Counted from the stretch's first letter, positions 1 to 7,814 are shown. The stretch is DNA of 18,094 nt from Oscillospiraceae bacterium (GCA_014858325.1 RKCM01000235.1:1-18094), one strand, 5' to 3'. A program made the numbers and translations. The notes: generated by a model not told the origin, from the letters alone.

Positions 1-59
1 GCGCACAGAGCCAGCGCAGCGGAGACCGCCACCGTCTTCTTCCAATTGAGTTTACGCAT
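1..59 (-). CDS. 5' end of an exported protein under cobalamin riboswitch control (partial)
   Basis: The ATG at 59-57 opens a frame that runs off the window after 19 full codons. The start is supported by an AAGAAAGGA ribosome binding site just upstream. The visible peptide, MRKLNWKKTVAVSAALALC, is a classic signal-peptide N-terminus: basic residues followed by an Ala/Leu/Val-rich hydrophobic core. The protein is therefore exported or membrane-anchored; whether the Cys is a lipobox Cys cannot be decided from this fragment. It is the first gene after a cobalamin riboswitch and its terminator, so expression should rise when B12 is scarce. Cobalamin or corrinoid uptake (for example a substrate-binding protein) is the commonest role for such a gene, but nothing seen here fixes the function. 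It is probably unrelated to the sulfoquinovose genes upstream. Confidence 0.7.
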   Translation of the reverse strand, partial: MRKLNWKKTVAVSAALALC

Positions 60-126
60 GTGTTTCGTCCTTTCTTCCTGTAAAAATAACGGTTTTCTGA
101 TAGAAAGGCACAAGGACACCCAAAGC

Positions 127-170
127 AAAAAGGGCCTTTCTGCCGCGCGGATGGCACAGCAAAAAGACCC
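127..170 (-). terminator. Rho-independent terminator in the riboswitch expression platform
   Basis: On the minus strand a 12-bp stem is formed by GGGTCTTTTTGC (170-159) and GCAGAAAGGCCC (143-132), with two G-U pairs, followed by a TTTTT tract (131-127). It lies between the cobalamin aptamer and the exported-protein gene, so it is the likely genetic switch. A neighbouring dyad, TTGTAC (197-192) with GTACAA (176-171), abuts the terminator stem. It could take part in the alternative fold, but this is inference. Confidence 0.75.
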
Positions 171-234
171 TTGTACAGTTCGGGCTTTTCGGTACAACCA
201 ATTCCTCGTGGTCTGGAGCGGATGCTCCCGTACC

Positions 235-432
235 AACAGCAGGCAGGTTTCCTGACTTTCAGTTCATCGTCTGCCGCCGCCTTCCCGAGAGACAAAGCCC
301 TCAGTGACCGACGCGCCGATGCGCGCCCTGGCCGCAGACTCCCTTTTCACAGTGACGAGATCGTGCGGGGTTCACACCCGCTTCCCTTTTACCCTCCCCG
401 AAGCGCGAACGCCACGGCAGGCACCTGCTGTT
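235..432 (-). ncRNA. Cobalamin (B12) riboswitch aptamer
   Basis: The minus strand carries the diagnostic B12 box AGTCAGGAAACCTGCC (about 258-243). It also has the core GGGAAGCGGGTGTGAACCCC (about 386-367) and a GTCACTG element after it. The closing P1 helix is a perfect 9-bp pairing of AACAGCAGG (432-424) with CCTGCTGTT (243-235), which sets the aptamer borders. The family senses adenosylcobalamin or related cobalamins and usually turns off uptake or synthesis genes. Here it controls the partial exported protein at the window edge through the terminator at 127-170. Its own promoter sits immediately upstream, so it is separate from the alcohol dehydrogenase operon. Confidence 0.95.
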
Positions 433-450
433 TTCTATTCAGACAGGTGT

Positions 451-479
451 AGTATAGCATAGCGAAGGGGAAAAGGCAA
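451..479 (-). promoter_or_regulatory. Promoter for the riboswitch transcript
   Basis: On the minus strand a TTGCCT -35 element (479-474) is separated by 17 bp from a TATACT -10 element (456-451). Transcription would begin around 445, just before the first aptamer strand at 432. It lies between the stop codon of the alcohol dehydrogenase gene (500) and the riboswitch, so the riboswitch gene has independent initiation. Confidence 0.7.
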
Positions 480-499
480 GAAAAAGCGTTCATCTCCGT

Positions 500-1648
500 T
501 TACATGGTCTTCTCGTACAGTTTGATGATATCCCGGACGGTGCTCTGGCGGGGGTTGGCCGGGATGTTGCCGCTCTTCATGGCGTCTTCGGCCATGGCGG
601 GGATCTTATCGGCGGTGACCCCCACCTCCGACAGGGTGGCGGGGATGCCCAGCTGCTCGTTCAAATGACGCAGCTCCTCCACCAGCAGATCCGGGGTGAA
701 GTTCTCGATGGGGCCGCTGCCCTCCCGGATGTAGTTGTAGATGACCTCATAGCGGCCATGGTCGGCCAGAGCGTTGTATTCCACCACGTTGGGCAGCAGG
801 ATGGAGTTTGCCACGCCGTGGGGCACATTGAAGTAGGCGCTGACCGGGTGGCTCATGGCGTGGACGTTGCCCAGCCGGGCCCAGGCAAAGGAGATGCCTG
901 CAAAGTTGGAGCCCAGCATCATGGCGCAGGCGGCTTCCTCGTCCTGACGATTGGCCACAAAGCGGCGGAGATGGCCGCCGATGAGCTCCATGGCCTTTTC
1001 TGCCATGGCATCGGAGAAGGGGGTGGCGTTGCGGGAGACATAGGCCTCCATGGCGTGGATGAGGGCGTCCACGCCGCAGGATGCGGCGATGGAAGCGGGA
1101 GCCGTCATGATGAGCTCAGGGTCCAGCACGGCGTACTTGGGCAGGATCTCGTAGCTGAACACCGAGAGCTTATAGTTGCGCTGGGTATCGGTGATGACGG
1201 CGGAGGCCGTCACCTCGCTGCCGGTGCCAGCGGTGGTGGGGATGGCGATCATGGGGACGATGGGGCCGGGCACCTTGAAGTTGCCCTCGTAATCGGTGAT
1301 GTTGCCGCCGTAGTTGACCAGCACGCCCACAGCTTTGCCCACGTCCATGGAGCTGCCGCCGCCCAGCGCCACGATGCTGGTGGCACCGCACTCCTTATAC
1401 AGGGCCGTGGCCGCATTGACCACCTCCACCGTGGGGTTGGGCACAACGTCCAGATAGCTGGTGCACTGCAGGCCCGCGTTTTCGATGATGTTTTGCACCT
1501 TTTTGACGACGCCGATCTGTTCCAGACCGCGGTCCGACACCAGCAGGATGTGGTCGGAGTGGCTCTCCTCCAGGATCTCCGGCAGCTTTTTCAGGCTGCC
1601 CATGCCAAACTGGATGTTCTGCGGAATTTTGAAGTTGAAGTCTTTCAT
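500..1648 (-). CDS. Iron-containing (group III) alcohol dehydrogenase, candidate hydroxyacetone reductase
   Basis: This is a 382-residue protein of normal length for the Fe-ADH family. It has the NAD(P)-binding motif GGGSSMD (residues 96-102) and metal ligands in the usual places: D194 and H198 in CGVDALIHAMEAYVS, H263 in GNVHAMSHP, and H277 in VPHG. It is cytoplasmic and NAD(P)H dependent. It is the third gene of the operon with the activating enzyme and the glycyl radical enzyme, 28 bp after the latter. If the glycyl radical enzyme is a DHPS sulfolyase, its product hydroxyacetone would be a natural substrate, reduced to 1,2-propanediol with recycling of NAD+. Alternatives are a second sulfolactaldehyde reductase (Fe-ADHs reduce sulfoacetaldehyde in other sulfonate pathways) or a general aldehyde reductase. 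The family is certain; the substrate is inferred from context. Confidence 0.93.
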   Translation of the reverse strand: MKDFNFKIPQNIQFGMGSLKKLPEILEESHSDHILLVSDRGLEQIGVVKKVQNIIENAGLQCTSYLDVVPNPTVEVVNAATALYKECGATSIVALGGGSSMDVGKAVGVLVNYGGNITDYEGNFKVPGPIVPMIAIPTTAGTGSEVTASAVITDTQRNYKLSVFSYEILPKYAVLDPELIMTAPASIAASCGVDALIHAMEAYVSRNATPFSDAMAEKAMELIGGHLRRFVANRQDEEAACAMMLGSNFAGISFAWARLGNVHAMSHPVSAYFNVPHGVANSILLPNVVEYNALADHGRYEVIYNYIREGSGPIENFTPDLLVEELRHLNEQLGIPATLSEVGVTADKIPAMAEDAMKSGNIPANPRQSTVRDIIKLYEKTM

Positions 1649-1676
1649 GGTCGTGCTTCCTTTCTATCGTTACCCG

Positions 1677-4187
1677 TTAAAAATGAAGTTCGGTCCTCTG
1701 GATGAGGTCTTTCTGCAGGGGCTTGCCCAGCTCCACAAAGTAGGCGCTGTAGCCCGCCACGCGGACCAGCATATCCTTGTAATCCTCCGGCTTTTTCTGG
1801 GCGGCCCGCATGGTGGCGGCGCTCATGATATTGAACTGGACGTGCATGGCCCCCTTGTGGATGTATTCCTCAATGAAGCTGGCCAGGTTGTCCCGGCCCT
1901 CAATGCCCGCCACGGCCTCCTGGGGGAAGCGGAGGTTCATCAGAGTGCCGTTGGTGGCAAGGCTGTGGTCCACCTTGGTCAGAGAGTTGACGATGGCGGT
2001 GGGGCCGTTGATATCGTGGGAGCCGAAGTCCGTATGGACCGGGCCCATGTTGTCCGAGATGGCCTCCCCTGCCTTGCGGCCATCCACCGAGGCATTGGTG
2101 TTCAGGCCCATGGCGACGTTGGCGTTGACGGAATAGACGCCGGGGCTGAAGGTACCGCCCCGGGGGGTCTTGCGGCCTGCGATGTGGCTGCAGTAGGTCT
2201 CGAACATGAACCGGAACAGTTCATCGGCATAATCGTCGTCGTTGCCGTAGTGGTGGACCTTGGAGCTGTTGACGAGGGCGTACAGCTTCTCGTAGCCCTT
2301 CCAGTTGTGCTTGACGGCTTCCAGCAGCTCGGCCCCGGTGCAGCGCTTTTCGTCAAAGACCAGCTGCCGGATGGCGGCCAGGGAATCGGCACAGGTGGCC
2401 ATGCCGCTGGCCTGGGGGCCGATGCCGTTGTACTTGGCGCCGCCCTCGGTCAGGTCGTGGCCGGACTCCAGACAGTCCTCAAACAGGGCCGAGACATAGG
2501 GCAGAGGCTTGAGGGCCCGGTGGGCGTTTTCGATGACGCAGAGGCTGGAGCACATCTGGTTGGTCCAGTACTCAAACTGGGCGTCCACACTCTGCTTTAC
2601 TTCCTCAAAGCTGGCGTAGCGGTCCAGGCTGCCCGTATCGGGGCCCAGATGCTTGCCCAGGGCTCCGCAGCGGCTCCAGCGGGGGCAGTGGGGGCCGCAA
2701 TCGATGCAGCGGCCGCCGTTGAGCACCATCTCCATCATCTTGGCCGTGTTGACATAGGCGGCGTCGTGCCAGCCATACTCCCGGCCCGGCAGACTGATCT
2801 CCACACAGCCCACCACGCAGTAATCCCGGGCCTCCTCCAGCGTCATCCCCTTGCGCAGCATCCCTTTGATGGCAGGGCCGTCGTTGAAGAGCTTGGGGTG
2901 GCCGTAGCCGGCCCGGATGCACTCCACCGCCTTGATGCGGAGCTCCTCCGGGGTGCCCTCGTGCATCCGCACGCAGACCCAGGGGTTCATCATCCGGGTG
3001 TGGGCGGAGGCTTCCAGCATCAGCATGGTGAGGTCGTTGGTGGCGTCGGTGCCGTCCCGCTTTACACCGCCGATGGTCAGGCTCTCGCCGCCGAAGCCCC
3101 GGCCGTTGCGCAGGGCCATGCTGCCGGCGTCCTTGAGCTTGGTGGGGTTGTTGAGCTTGACATACTCCACCTCCAGCAGCTCCAGCGCAAACTCCTTGGA
3201 AATGCCCTTGTCTGCCTCATAATAAGGGTAGAGCCACTGGTCCATCCGGCCATAGGAGATGGAGTGGCCGTTGGACTCCACGCAGATGAGCATGGTGGCA
3301 AAGTGGAACAGCTGCAGCGCCTGCCAGAAGGTCTTGGGTGCGCCGCCTGCCACAGCGCGGCAGTTGGCGGCGATCTGCTCCAGCTCGGCCTTCCGCTTCG
3401 CCTCCTGCTCCCGGGCAGCCATCTCCTCGGCCAATGCGGCGTACCGCAGGATGTATTTTTCCACCGCGCTGTACATGATGAGGACGGCCTGATAGAACTC
3501 TCGTTTCGTGCAGAACTCGGGGTCGTGCATATCCAGCGCCGCCAGCTTTTGCTGCGCCCGCTGCCGCAGGCCATCGAAGCCCAGTTGCATCAGGCGGGCG
3601 TAATCCACCGCCAGATGGCCGGTACCCGCGTAGTGGTAGAGGTTGGTCTGGTAGATTTTCTTCCCGGCTTCGGAGCCCTTGAGCTGGTCGTCGTCCAGCC
3701 GGACGTTGATGTAATCGTCCAGCGTGCGGCCCTGCCACCAGCGGCACAGCTCCAAAATTTCCTGTTTCTCTTCCTCGCTGCGGATGGTGAACTGGTCGTG
3801 CTCCCGCTGCTCAAAGGGGTGGTTCTGCACTTCGTCCAGGATCCAGTTGACCGAGAACTCCGGGTAGATGGGGGCGGACTTGATGGGAGAGGCGATCTCG
3901 CCCACGATGAGGTCGTCCTCGTAAATTTCGATGCCGCAGTGCAGCAGCACGTTCTCAAAGGCGTAGGCCACCTTCAGCTTTTCGGGCAGGTGCTCGTGCT
4001 GCTGGTAGCTCTGGGTGACAAGGCGCAGACGCTCCACGTCCACGTCGTAGCCCCGGTCCAGAAACGTCTGGCGGAGCTTGTTGATGCGGGGGTAAGGGGA
4101 CCAGTCCTCGTGGTGGACCTGATAGCCCAGACAATAAACTTTATCGTAGGGCTCGGTGCCCCGTGCTTGGGTGTGGACAGCTGCCAT
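1677..4187 (-). CDS. hpsG: Glycyl radical enzyme, candidate DHPS sulfolyase (HpsG type)
   Basis: This is an 836-residue PFL-like glycyl radical enzyme with both halves of the active site intact. The thiyl-radical Cys461 and general base Glu463 lie in GCVEI, and the glycyl radical Gly812 lies in VRVAGYSAYF near the C-terminus. The GCVE signature places it with C-X bond eliminases (choline lyase, diol dehydratases, isethionate and DHPS sulfolyases) rather than pyruvate formate-lyase, which has adjacent cysteines. The start is fixed by AAGGAGGA six bases before the ATG. The gene follows its activating enzyme with a 33-bp gap and precedes an Fe-ADH. Because the adjacent locus should make 2,3-dihydroxypropane-1-sulfonate and contains a sulfite-type exporter, the most likely reaction is DHPS to hydroxyacetone plus sulfite (inference). 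Glycerol or 1,2-propanediol dehydratase and isethionate lyase remain possible. The enzyme would be destroyed by oxygen, implying an anaerobe. Confidence 0.85.
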   Translation of the reverse strand: MAAVHTQARGTEPYDKVYCLGYQVHHEDWSPYPRINKLRQTFLDRGYDVDVERLRLVTQSYQQHEHLPEKLKVAYAFENVLLHCGIEIYEDDLIVGEIASPIKSAPIYPEFSVNWILDEVQNHPFEQREHDQFTIRSEEEKQEILELCRWWQGRTLDDYINVRLDDDQLKGSEAGKKIYQTNLYHYAGTGHLAVDYARLMQLGFDGLRQRAQQKLAALDMHDPEFCTKREFYQAVLIMYSAVEKYILRYAALAEEMAAREQEAKRKAELEQIAANCRAVAGGAPKTFWQALQLFHFATMLICVESNGHSISYGRMDQWLYPYYEADKGISKEFALELLEVEYVKLNNPTKLKDAGSMALRNGRGFGGESLTIGGVKRDGTDATNDLTMLMLEASAHTRMMNPWVCVRMHEGTPEELRIKAVECIRAGYGHPKLFNDGPAIKGMLRKGMTLEEARDYCVVGCVEISLPGREYGWHDAAYVNTAKMMEMVLNGGRCIDCGPHCPRWSRCGALGKHLGPDTGSLDRYASFEEVKQSVDAQFEYWTNQMCSSLCVIENAHRALKPLPYVSALFEDCLESGHDLTEGGAKYNGIGPQASGMATCADSLAAIRQLVFDEKRCTGAELLEAVKHNWKGYEKLYALVNSSKVHHYGNDDDYADELFRFMFETYCSHIAGRKTPRGGTFSPGVYSVNANVAMGLNTNASVDGRKAGEAISDNMGPVHTDFGSHDINGPTAIVNSLTKVDHSLATNGTLMNLRFPQEAVAGIEGRDNLASFIEEYIHKGAMHVQFNIMSAATMRAAQKKPEDYKDMLVRVAGYSAYFVELGKPLQKDLIQRTELHF

Positions 4188-4220
4188 GGATCTTCCTCCT
4201 TGATACGATGTTTTTATTTG

Positions 4221-5186
4221 TTATTCCGATGGGCTCTCTTCTTTTTCTCTGGTACCCACCAGACAGTGGATGCCCCGGCTGTTGAAATACTTTGCGATCT
4301 CCTCGACCCGCCGCTGGAAAGCCCGGCGCTGCAGCCGCACGGCCTCCATCTGATACGGGAGGCCCAGAGATTTATACTTTTCCTCGCCCAGCCGCATAAA
4401 GCTCAGCAGCTGCAAAGTGCGCACCTGCCCGCCCAGCTGTTTGAGGATGAAATCCGCGCTGGCTTCGATGTTCTGCCGCCCGTCGTTGACGCCCGGGATG
4501 ACCGGGATGCGCAGGATCATCTCCCGCTGCTCCTGCGCCAAACGATGCAGGTTTTGCAGGATGCGCTCATTGCTCACCCCGGTATACCGGCGGTGGAGCT
4601 CCGGGTCCATGAGCTTGAGGTCGGAGATGATGAGGTCGGTGTAAGGCAGGATCTTTTCTACCTCCTCCCACCCGGCATAAAAGGTGGACTCGCAGCAGGT
4701 GTGGTAGCCCTCCTCCTTACAAGCCCGGAACAGCGCAGCCACAAAATCGCTCTGCACCAGCGGGTCGCCGCCCGAGACGGTGACGCCGCCGCCCGAGCGC
4801 TCGTAGTAGCCCTTGTCCCGCCGGACGATCTCCATGCACTGTTCCACCGTCATCGGCTTGCCCCACTGCTTGAGGGCATCGGAGGGGCACTCCTCCGCGC
4901 AGACCAGGCAGTCCCTGCACTTTGTCCGATCGATGGAAGCCAGCCGGCCCGCCGTAAAGCGGAAGATCTCGCCCTGGGGGCAGCTGTCCTCGCAGGCGCC
5001 GCAGGCTTTGCGGCCAATGCATTTGGTGCGGTAAACGCCCACCTGGGGCTGCAGCGCCCAGCTTTCGGGGTTGGAGCACCACTGGCACCGCAGGGGACAG
5101 CCTTTCAGGAAAAATTCCGTCCGCATGCCGGGGCCGTCGTGGATGGTAAAGCGCTGGACGTTGAAGACGATGCCGGTATTCTGCAC
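4221..5186 (-). CDS. hpsH: Glycyl-radical enzyme activating enzyme (radical SAM), HpsH type
   Basis: This is a radical SAM activase of about 321 residues. From the chosen start, the SAM-cluster motif CX3CX2C is Cys30, Cys34 and Cys37 (GCPLRCQWC). It is followed by an inserted two-cluster ferredoxin domain with cysteines at 56/62/65/69 and 90/93/96/100, and by the SGGDPL motif near residue 138. This architecture is typical of activases for GCVE-type glycyl radical enzymes; the protein installs the radical on Gly812 of the downstream enzyme. The frame stays open to 5276. I prefer the GTG at 5186 because it has an AGAGGTGG ribosome binding site at ideal spacing, and the upstream codons encode a Lys/Gln-rich stretch unlike the family. 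It is the first gene of the operon. Confidence 0.93.
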   Translation of the reverse strand: MQNTGIVFNVQRFTIHDGPGMRTEFFLKGCPLRCQWCSNPESWALQPQVGVYRTKCIGRKACGACEDSCPQGEIFRFTAGRLASIDRTKCRDCLVCAEECPSDALKQWGKPMTVEQCMEIVRRDKGYYERSGGGVTVSGGDPLVQSDFVAALFRACKEEGYHTCCESTFYAGWEEVEKILPYTDLIISDLKLMDPELHRRYTGVSNERILQNLHRLAQEQREMILRIPVIPGVNDGRQNIEASADFILKQLGGQVRTLQLLSFMRLGEEKYKSLGLPYQMEAVRLQRRAFQRRVEEIAKYFNSRGIHCLVGTREKEESPSE

Positions 5187-5274
5187 AGCCGATCCCACCT
5201 CTTTTTTTCTTTGTTTTTTCTGTGTTTGTTTCTGCTCCGATTCTACCAAATGCCGCCGGGGAGAACCAGTGGAC

Positions 5275-5308
5275 AATCGGTCGATTTTATATAGGGAACC
5301 TTCCCTAT
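5275..5308 (-). promoter_or_regulatory. Promoter and operator region of the activase-GRE-ADH operon
   Basis: The minus strand shows an AT-rich -10-like stretch, TATATAAAAT (5293-5284), with no recognisable consensus -35 at the right distance. A near-perfect dyad, ATAGGGAA-2-TTCCCTAT (5308-5291), overlaps the -10 and fills the spacer. A second dyad, AATCG-2-CGATT (5286-5275), lies directly downstream of it. A poor -35 with a dyad in the spacer suggests activator control. The LuxR-type regulator encoded just upstream is the obvious candidate (inference). The two dyads are plainly visible; the assignment of the -10 is less certain. Confidence 0.5.
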
Positions 5309-5336
5309 TTTTTGCGCTCAGGAAAGACGCAAAAAA
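5308..5336. repeat. Inverted repeat between terminator and promoter
   Basis: A perfect 9-bp inverted repeat, TTTTTTGCG (5308-5316) and CGCAAAAAA (5328-5336), flanks an 11-base centre. Its right arm doubles as the U-tract of the regulator's terminator, and its left arm abuts the ATAGGGAA dyad. It may be an upstream operator or simply a by-product of the adjoining terminator. Confidence 0.4.
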
Positions 5337-5375
5337 TGCCGGGCGGAAGCGCCGTTTCCGGCGTACTGCCCAGCA
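5331..5375 (-). terminator. Rho-independent terminator after the LuxR-type regulator
   Basis: On the minus strand an outer stem, TGCTGGGC (5375-5368) with GCCCGGCA (5344-5337), encloses an inner hairpin, CGCCG-GAAA-CGGCG. TTTTTT (5336-5331) follows. It lies 34 bp after the regulator's stop codon at 5410, so it ends the ROK-LuxR transcript and separates it from the activase operon. Confidence 0.8.
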
Positions 5376-5409
5376 TTTTTCTGCAAGAGATCGGTTTTGG
5401 CGTGCAGCG

Positions 5410-6537
5410 TCATTTTGGGGGGTCGTTCTGCTCCATCCAGCGGTACAGCTGGAACCGGGAATTGACCCCGCATTTCTGGTAGATATTCTGCACGTGTTTC
5501 TTGACCGTATGGTAGCTGACCACCAGCTGATCGGCCACGGCCTGATAGGTCAGCCCTTTGGCCAGCAGCCGGGCCACCCGCAGCTCCGCTTTGGTCAGCG
5601 GCTGGCCCGTGCCTGCGGGCAGGGCCCCGCTGTTTTCCTCATTGGGAGCGGGCTGCTCCGCCCGGGCGATGGTGATCCAGTGGTAGCGGTCCACGATGCC
5701 GTTGGAATAGCGCTGATCGTAGGTGTAGATCTTGAAGATGTAATCCCGGATGATCCGGGTCTGCACCCGGTTTTCGGCGTGGTCCAGCTCGCTGCCCAGC
5801 AAAAACGGGAGCCAGCTGCAGGGCCTTGTGCCATCCAGCCCATCGGCAGCCCCGCCCAGGATGTCGTCCAGACAGACCCTTGCGGCGTGGTTGCAGCTCA
5901 TGATGTGCCGGAAATCGTCGGTGACGAGGTAGGCTTTCTCCCCCGAGAGGATGATCTCGCTCTGGATGTTGGCGATGATCCGGGCCTGCTCGTATTTTTT
6001 GAAGTTCTTGTAATCGTTGGCGATGTAGACGTAGATCTGCTCCAGCTGCGAGAGCTCCTCGGAGGTAAAATCCCCCTCGGCACGGCTTTTGAAAAACGCC
6101 ACCTGAATGTAGGCGTTGATGCCAAAGGCCATGGTCACGCTGTAGTGTGCCCCAAAGTTTTCCTCCAGGAAACGCACGTAGCTGCTCTGCTCGTAATCCT
6201 CCGGCGGGATGATCCGCGTGGCGTGATAGAGCCGGGGCGTGACATCGTTGTAAGTCAGATTGTCCTGCACCGCCTCCCGGTAGAGCGTTTGGCGCACCAC
6301 ATCGGCGGGCTGGCAGCTGCGGTAGGGGTGCCCCTCGCAGTCGGCCAGAACGCCGTTGCGGTGGGTCCAGGAGAGGAAGCGACCCTGCGGATCGAAGTAG
6401 GAGATAAGCACGTTCTGCAGCCCGAAATTGCGGGCCAGCGAATCCAGCAGCACCACGTTGAAGAACTCATCGGCTGAGATTTGATGCTCCGACAGCTCGG
6501 AAAAAAAGCGGAGGCGTCCGTCTTCTTCGCGATCCAT
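5410..6537 (-). CDS. LuxR-type HTH transcriptional regulator
   Basis: This is a 375-residue protein with a C-terminal LuxR/NarL helix-turn-helix at about residues 314-368, with the core SYHTVKKHVQNIYQKCG and the typical LTKAELRVARLLAKG lead-in. The N-terminal ~300 residues show no receiver-type phosphorylation site that I recognise. They look like ligand-sensing PAS- or GAF-like domains, with a helical linker around DYKNFKKYEQARIIANI. It starts 39 bp after the ROK gene with AGAGGAGGAG before the ATG, so the two are probably cotranscribed. It lies directly upstream of the glycyl radical operon, whose promoter carries a strong dyad. It probably activates that operon in response to a pathway metabolite or redox cue. 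That role is inference; the DNA-binding family is secure. Confidence 0.85.
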   Translation of the reverse strand: MDREEDGRLRFFSELSEHQISADEFFNVVLLDSLARNFGLQNVLISYFDPQGRFLSWTHRNGVLADCEGHPYRSCQPADVVRQTLYREAVQDNLTYNDVTPRLYHATRIIPPEDYEQSSYVRFLEENFGAHYSVTMAFGINAYIQVAFFKSRAEGDFTSEELSQLEQIYVYIANDYKNFKKYEQARIIANIQSEIILSGEKAYLVTDDFRHIMSCNHAARVCLDDILGGAADGLDGTRPCSWLPFLLGSELDHAENRVQTRIIRDYIFKIYTYDQRYSNGIVDRYHWITIARAEQPAPNEENSGALPAGTGQPLTKAELRVARLLAKGLTYQAVADQLVVSYHTVKKHVQNIYQKCGVNSRFQLYRWMEQNDPPK

Positions 6538-6576
6538 TTTCTCCTCCTCTTCGTTTGCTCTGCACGCAGCCCTGCC

Positions 6577-7782
6577 TCAGCCCTGATAGAACAGCTCGTT
6601 GGTGACAACGGCCAGCGGCCCGATGTACTCCAGCTTTTCGTCCAGCTCCGAGACGCGGATATAGTCCTCGTCGTAGGCGGGGTCGTACCGCTTGCAGGCG
6701 GCAAGGAATTTCTCCCGGAAATGCGGCAGCTTGAACATTGCACCGTACAGGATCAGATGATCCGGCGTCAGCATGGTGAGCATCCCGCCCACCACGTCGG
6801 CCAGCAGCCCGATGTCCGCGTCCAGCGCCTCCCACAAAGCGGGTTCGTCCAGCGAAACAAGCTCCGCCAGATTGTGCACCGTGATCTTTTCGGGGCGTCC
6901 GTCCACCGCAGCCCACAGCAGCGGGGTCGTTTCCGGGCTGCACACCTGCCGCAGATGCCGGGCAATGGGGTGGCTGGCCACCCTTGTCTCCAGACAGCCG
7001 TGCCGTCCGCAGCGGCAGAGCCTGCCGTCCTTTTCCACCCGCACATGGCCGATCTCCGCCGATTTGTACATCCGGCTCTCATAGATGCGGCCCTGTGCGA
7101 TGATGGCGGAGCCCACGCCGGGGCCCCACTTCAGCAGCAGCAGGTTCTCCTGCGTCCGGCCCAGGCCGTAGGTCAGCTCTGCACGGGCAAAGGCCTTGAC
7201 GTTGTTTTCCAATAGGACGGTGCACTCCAGTGCCTGCGCCAGCAGGGATGCCACCTGCACGGGCTCGCTCCAGATGCGGTAGGCGTGGGTGCTGACCCCT
7301 GCTTCCCGCTCCACCGGGCCGGGGACGGAGACCCCCGCCCCCAGCAGCTGCTCCCGGCCGATGCTGTTTTCCCACAGCAGGGCTTTGCCCGCGTTTGCCA
7401 CCTGCTTGAGAAAACTCTCCGGCGGCACTGCGGTGTCGGTGGGGATGCGGCGGGTACAGCCATGCTCGCCCCGCAGGTCACACAGGGTGATGCAGGTGGC
7501 GGGCAGCTCGATGCTGATGGAAAGGACATAGCGGTAGGTGTAGTTGATGCCCAGCAGGATCTTCCGCCGCCCGGCCCGCTTGTCCTGCTGCACCTCGCCC
7601 AGCTCGAACAGGATGTTCTGGGCCAGCAGCTCGGCGCACAGGGTGGTCACGCTGGCAGGGGTCAGCCCCAGCCGGGCCGAGATGTCCTTGCGGGACATCG
7701 GGCCGTGGTCGTTGAGCAGCTTCAGGATGGAGCTGCGGTTCTGGTTTTTGACGTTTTCCAGATTGAGCCCACTGTATGCCAT
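6577..7782 (-). CDS. ROK-family transcriptional regulator
   Basis: This is a 401-residue protein of the NagC/XylR type. The N-terminal winged helix-turn-helix spans roughly residues 10-75 (SRKDISARLGLTPASVTTL), and a sugar-kinase-like ROK domain follows. The zinc site is GH (245-246) with CRCGRHGCLE (C256, C258, C263). The kinase catalytic segment, normally NDxN, reads ENNVK here, so Asn194 replaces the catalytic Asp. This supports a pure regulator that binds a sugar rather than phosphorylating it. The ribosome binding site AGGGGGA precedes the ATG. It sits between the SQ uptake/catabolism genes and the glycyl radical operon and probably represses one or both until SQ or a derivative appears. 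The operator dyads before the transaldolase gene are candidate targets (inference). Confidence 0.9.
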   Translation of the reverse strand: MAYSGLNLENVKNQNRSSILKLLNDHGPMSRKDISARLGLTPASVTTLCAELLAQNILFELGEVQQDKRAGRRKILLGINYTYRYVLSISIELPATCITLCDLRGEHGCTRRIPTDTAVPPESFLKQVANAGKALLWENSIGREQLLGAGVSVPGPVEREAGVSTHAYRIWSEPVQVASLLAQALECTVLLENNVKAFARAELTYGLGRTQENLLLLKWGPGVGSAIIAQGRIYESRMYKSAEIGHVRVEKDGRLCRCGRHGCLETRVASHPIARHLRQVCSPETTPLLWAAVDGRPEKITVHNLAELVSLDEPALWEALDADIGLLADVVGGMLTMLTPDHLILYGAMFKLPHFREKFLAACKRYDPAYDEDYIRVSELDEKLEYIGPLAVVTNELFYQG

Positions 7783-7814
7783 CGTGTCCCCCTGTTTCTT
7801 CGGAACAAATTATG

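Noticed and set aside
46..452. Short plus-strand frames across the riboswitch region
   Set aside because: The conserved cobalamin aptamer, its P1 helix and its terminator fully explain this sequence on the minus strand.
500..1648. Assigning the Fe-ADH as a butanol or ethanol dehydrogenase
   Set aside because: The family motif does not fix the substrate, and the operon context favours a small hydroxyketone or aldehyde from the glycyl radical reaction.
5187..5276. N-terminal extension of the activase to an ATG at 5276
   Set aside because: The extra 30 residues are Lys/Gln-rich, overlap the promoter dyad region, and come before a good ribosome binding site for the GTG at 5186.
1461..5294. A very long plus-strand open frame opposite the glycyl radical enzyme and activase genes
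   Set aside because: It is the antisense of well-supported genes in GC-rich DNA. Its translation is low-complexity, rich in His/Gly/Val/Leu, matches no family and has no promoter or ribosome binding site.
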